DNA of 6,339 nt from Xanthobacteraceae bacterium (GTDB taxonomy: Bacteria; Pseudomonadota; Alphaproteobacteria; Rhizobiales; Xanthobacteraceae): the NCBI GenBank assembly GCA_030043175.1, contig JASHYD010000339.1, positions 1-6,339 on the forward strand, in the 5' to 3' direction. Position 1 is the first letter of the stretch, and every line of letters starts with the position of its first letter. Under the pieces are notes generated by a model that saw only the letters and a list, made by a program, of their open reading frames with translations, was not told the origin of the DNA and did no database searches. This document shows positions 6,044 to 6,339 of this stretch, in pieces. The position numbers and the translations under genes were made by a program.

Positions 6044-6339
6044 ATGCCGGAACGGACAGTCGTTGCCGTGATTGGCGCCGGTCCGGCGGGACTCGCAGTC
6101 GGCGCCTGTCTCAGAAAGGCCGGCGTGAATTTCATTATTCTGGAAAAGGGCGACAAGGTTGCTTCGTCCTGGCATCGCCACTACGAGCGGCTGCATTTAC
6201 ATACGGTCAAGCAGCTGTCGTCCCTGCCCTACTTGCCATTTCCCATCGACTATCCGCGCTATGTGCCAAGAAATCTGGTGATAGCGTACCTCGATCGCTA
6301 CGCTACGACCTTCGATTTGAAGCCGCGTTTTGGCGAGAC
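6044..6339 (+). CDS. Flavin-containing monooxygenase-like FAD/NAD(P)-dependent oxidoreductase, N-terminal fragment
   Basis: The first 98 codons of a flavoprotein run off the right edge with no stop. The N-terminus is a Rossmann FAD-binding unit: VVAVIGAGPAGLAVGACLRKAG (residues 6-27) carries the GxGxxG fingerprint at 11-16, and ILEKGD (32-37) provides the acidic residue (Glu34) that usually binds the FAD ribose. SSWHRHYERLHLHTVKQLSSLPYLPFP (41-67) closely follows the pattern of YUCCA-like and other group B flavin monooxygenases, which oxygenate small organic substrates using NADPH and oxygen. The NADPH-binding half and the substrate region lie outside the window, so the reaction cannot be named; a simple reductase or a Baeyer-Villiger type enzyme is also possible. 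ATG 6044 is the only sensible start, although the ribosome binding site is weak (GGAA near 6030). The short gap after the exported protein suggests shared transcription. Confidence 0.88.
   Translation, partial: MPERTVVAVIGAGPAGLAVGACLRKAGVNFIILEKGDKVASSWHRHYERLHLHTVKQLSSLPYLPFPIDYPRYVPRNLVIAYLDRYATTFDLKPRFGE

Noticed and set aside
5185..6156. Open frame of 323 codons on the minus strand opposite the exported protein
   Set aside because: The plus strand has a strong ribosome binding site, signal peptide and family blocks; the minus-strand product has no domain and would also overlap the monooxygenase start.

Overview
The window is GC-rich DNA that reads as a chromosomal segment of an alphaproteobacterium, most likely from the Bradyrhizobium/Rhodopseudomonas side of the Hyphomicrobiales. 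That placement is inferred from codon use, from the look of the proteins and from the kind of terminal oxidase present; no rRNA or marker gene confirms it. There is no tRNA, rRNA, insertion sequence, CRISPR array or phage gene.

Layout. Positions 1-678, minus strand: a ribonuclease Z-like metallo-beta-lactamase-fold hydrolase, cut by the left edge and broken by a frameshift near 560. Positions 679-1042: a divergent intergenic region with two adjacent imperfect hairpins that share a 9-base direct repeat. Positions 1043-2236, plus strand: a cytoplasmic-looking CapA-family (PGA_cap) metallophosphatase-like protein. Positions 2450-4860, plus strand: cydA-cydB, a two-gene operon with an ATGA overlap, encoding a quinol oxidase of the cytochrome bd family. 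Its short Q-loop marks the cyanide-insensitive (CIO) type. Positions 4861-5139: an intergenic spacer with a likely dispersed-repeat fragment. Positions 5140-6000, plus strand: an exported protein of unknown function. Position 6044 to the right edge, plus strand: the N-terminal third or less of a flavin-dependent monooxygenase of the YUCCA/FMO-like kind.

How the genes work together. Only cydA and cydB are clearly a functional unit: they make the two membrane subunits that oxidise quinol and reduce oxygen to water without pumping protons. The accessory small subunit (CydX or DUF2474 type) and the assembly transporter CydDC are not in this window. capA lies 213 bases upstream of cydA in the same direction and could be co-transcribed, but no functional link is visible. 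The exported protein and the monooxygenase are 43 bases apart and may be co-transcribed.

I see no convincing new multi-gene system. The most useful observations are the frameshift in the hydrolase gene, a 16-base perfect palindrome that would hide the cydB ribosome binding site, and an EF-hand-like loop in the unknown exported protein.
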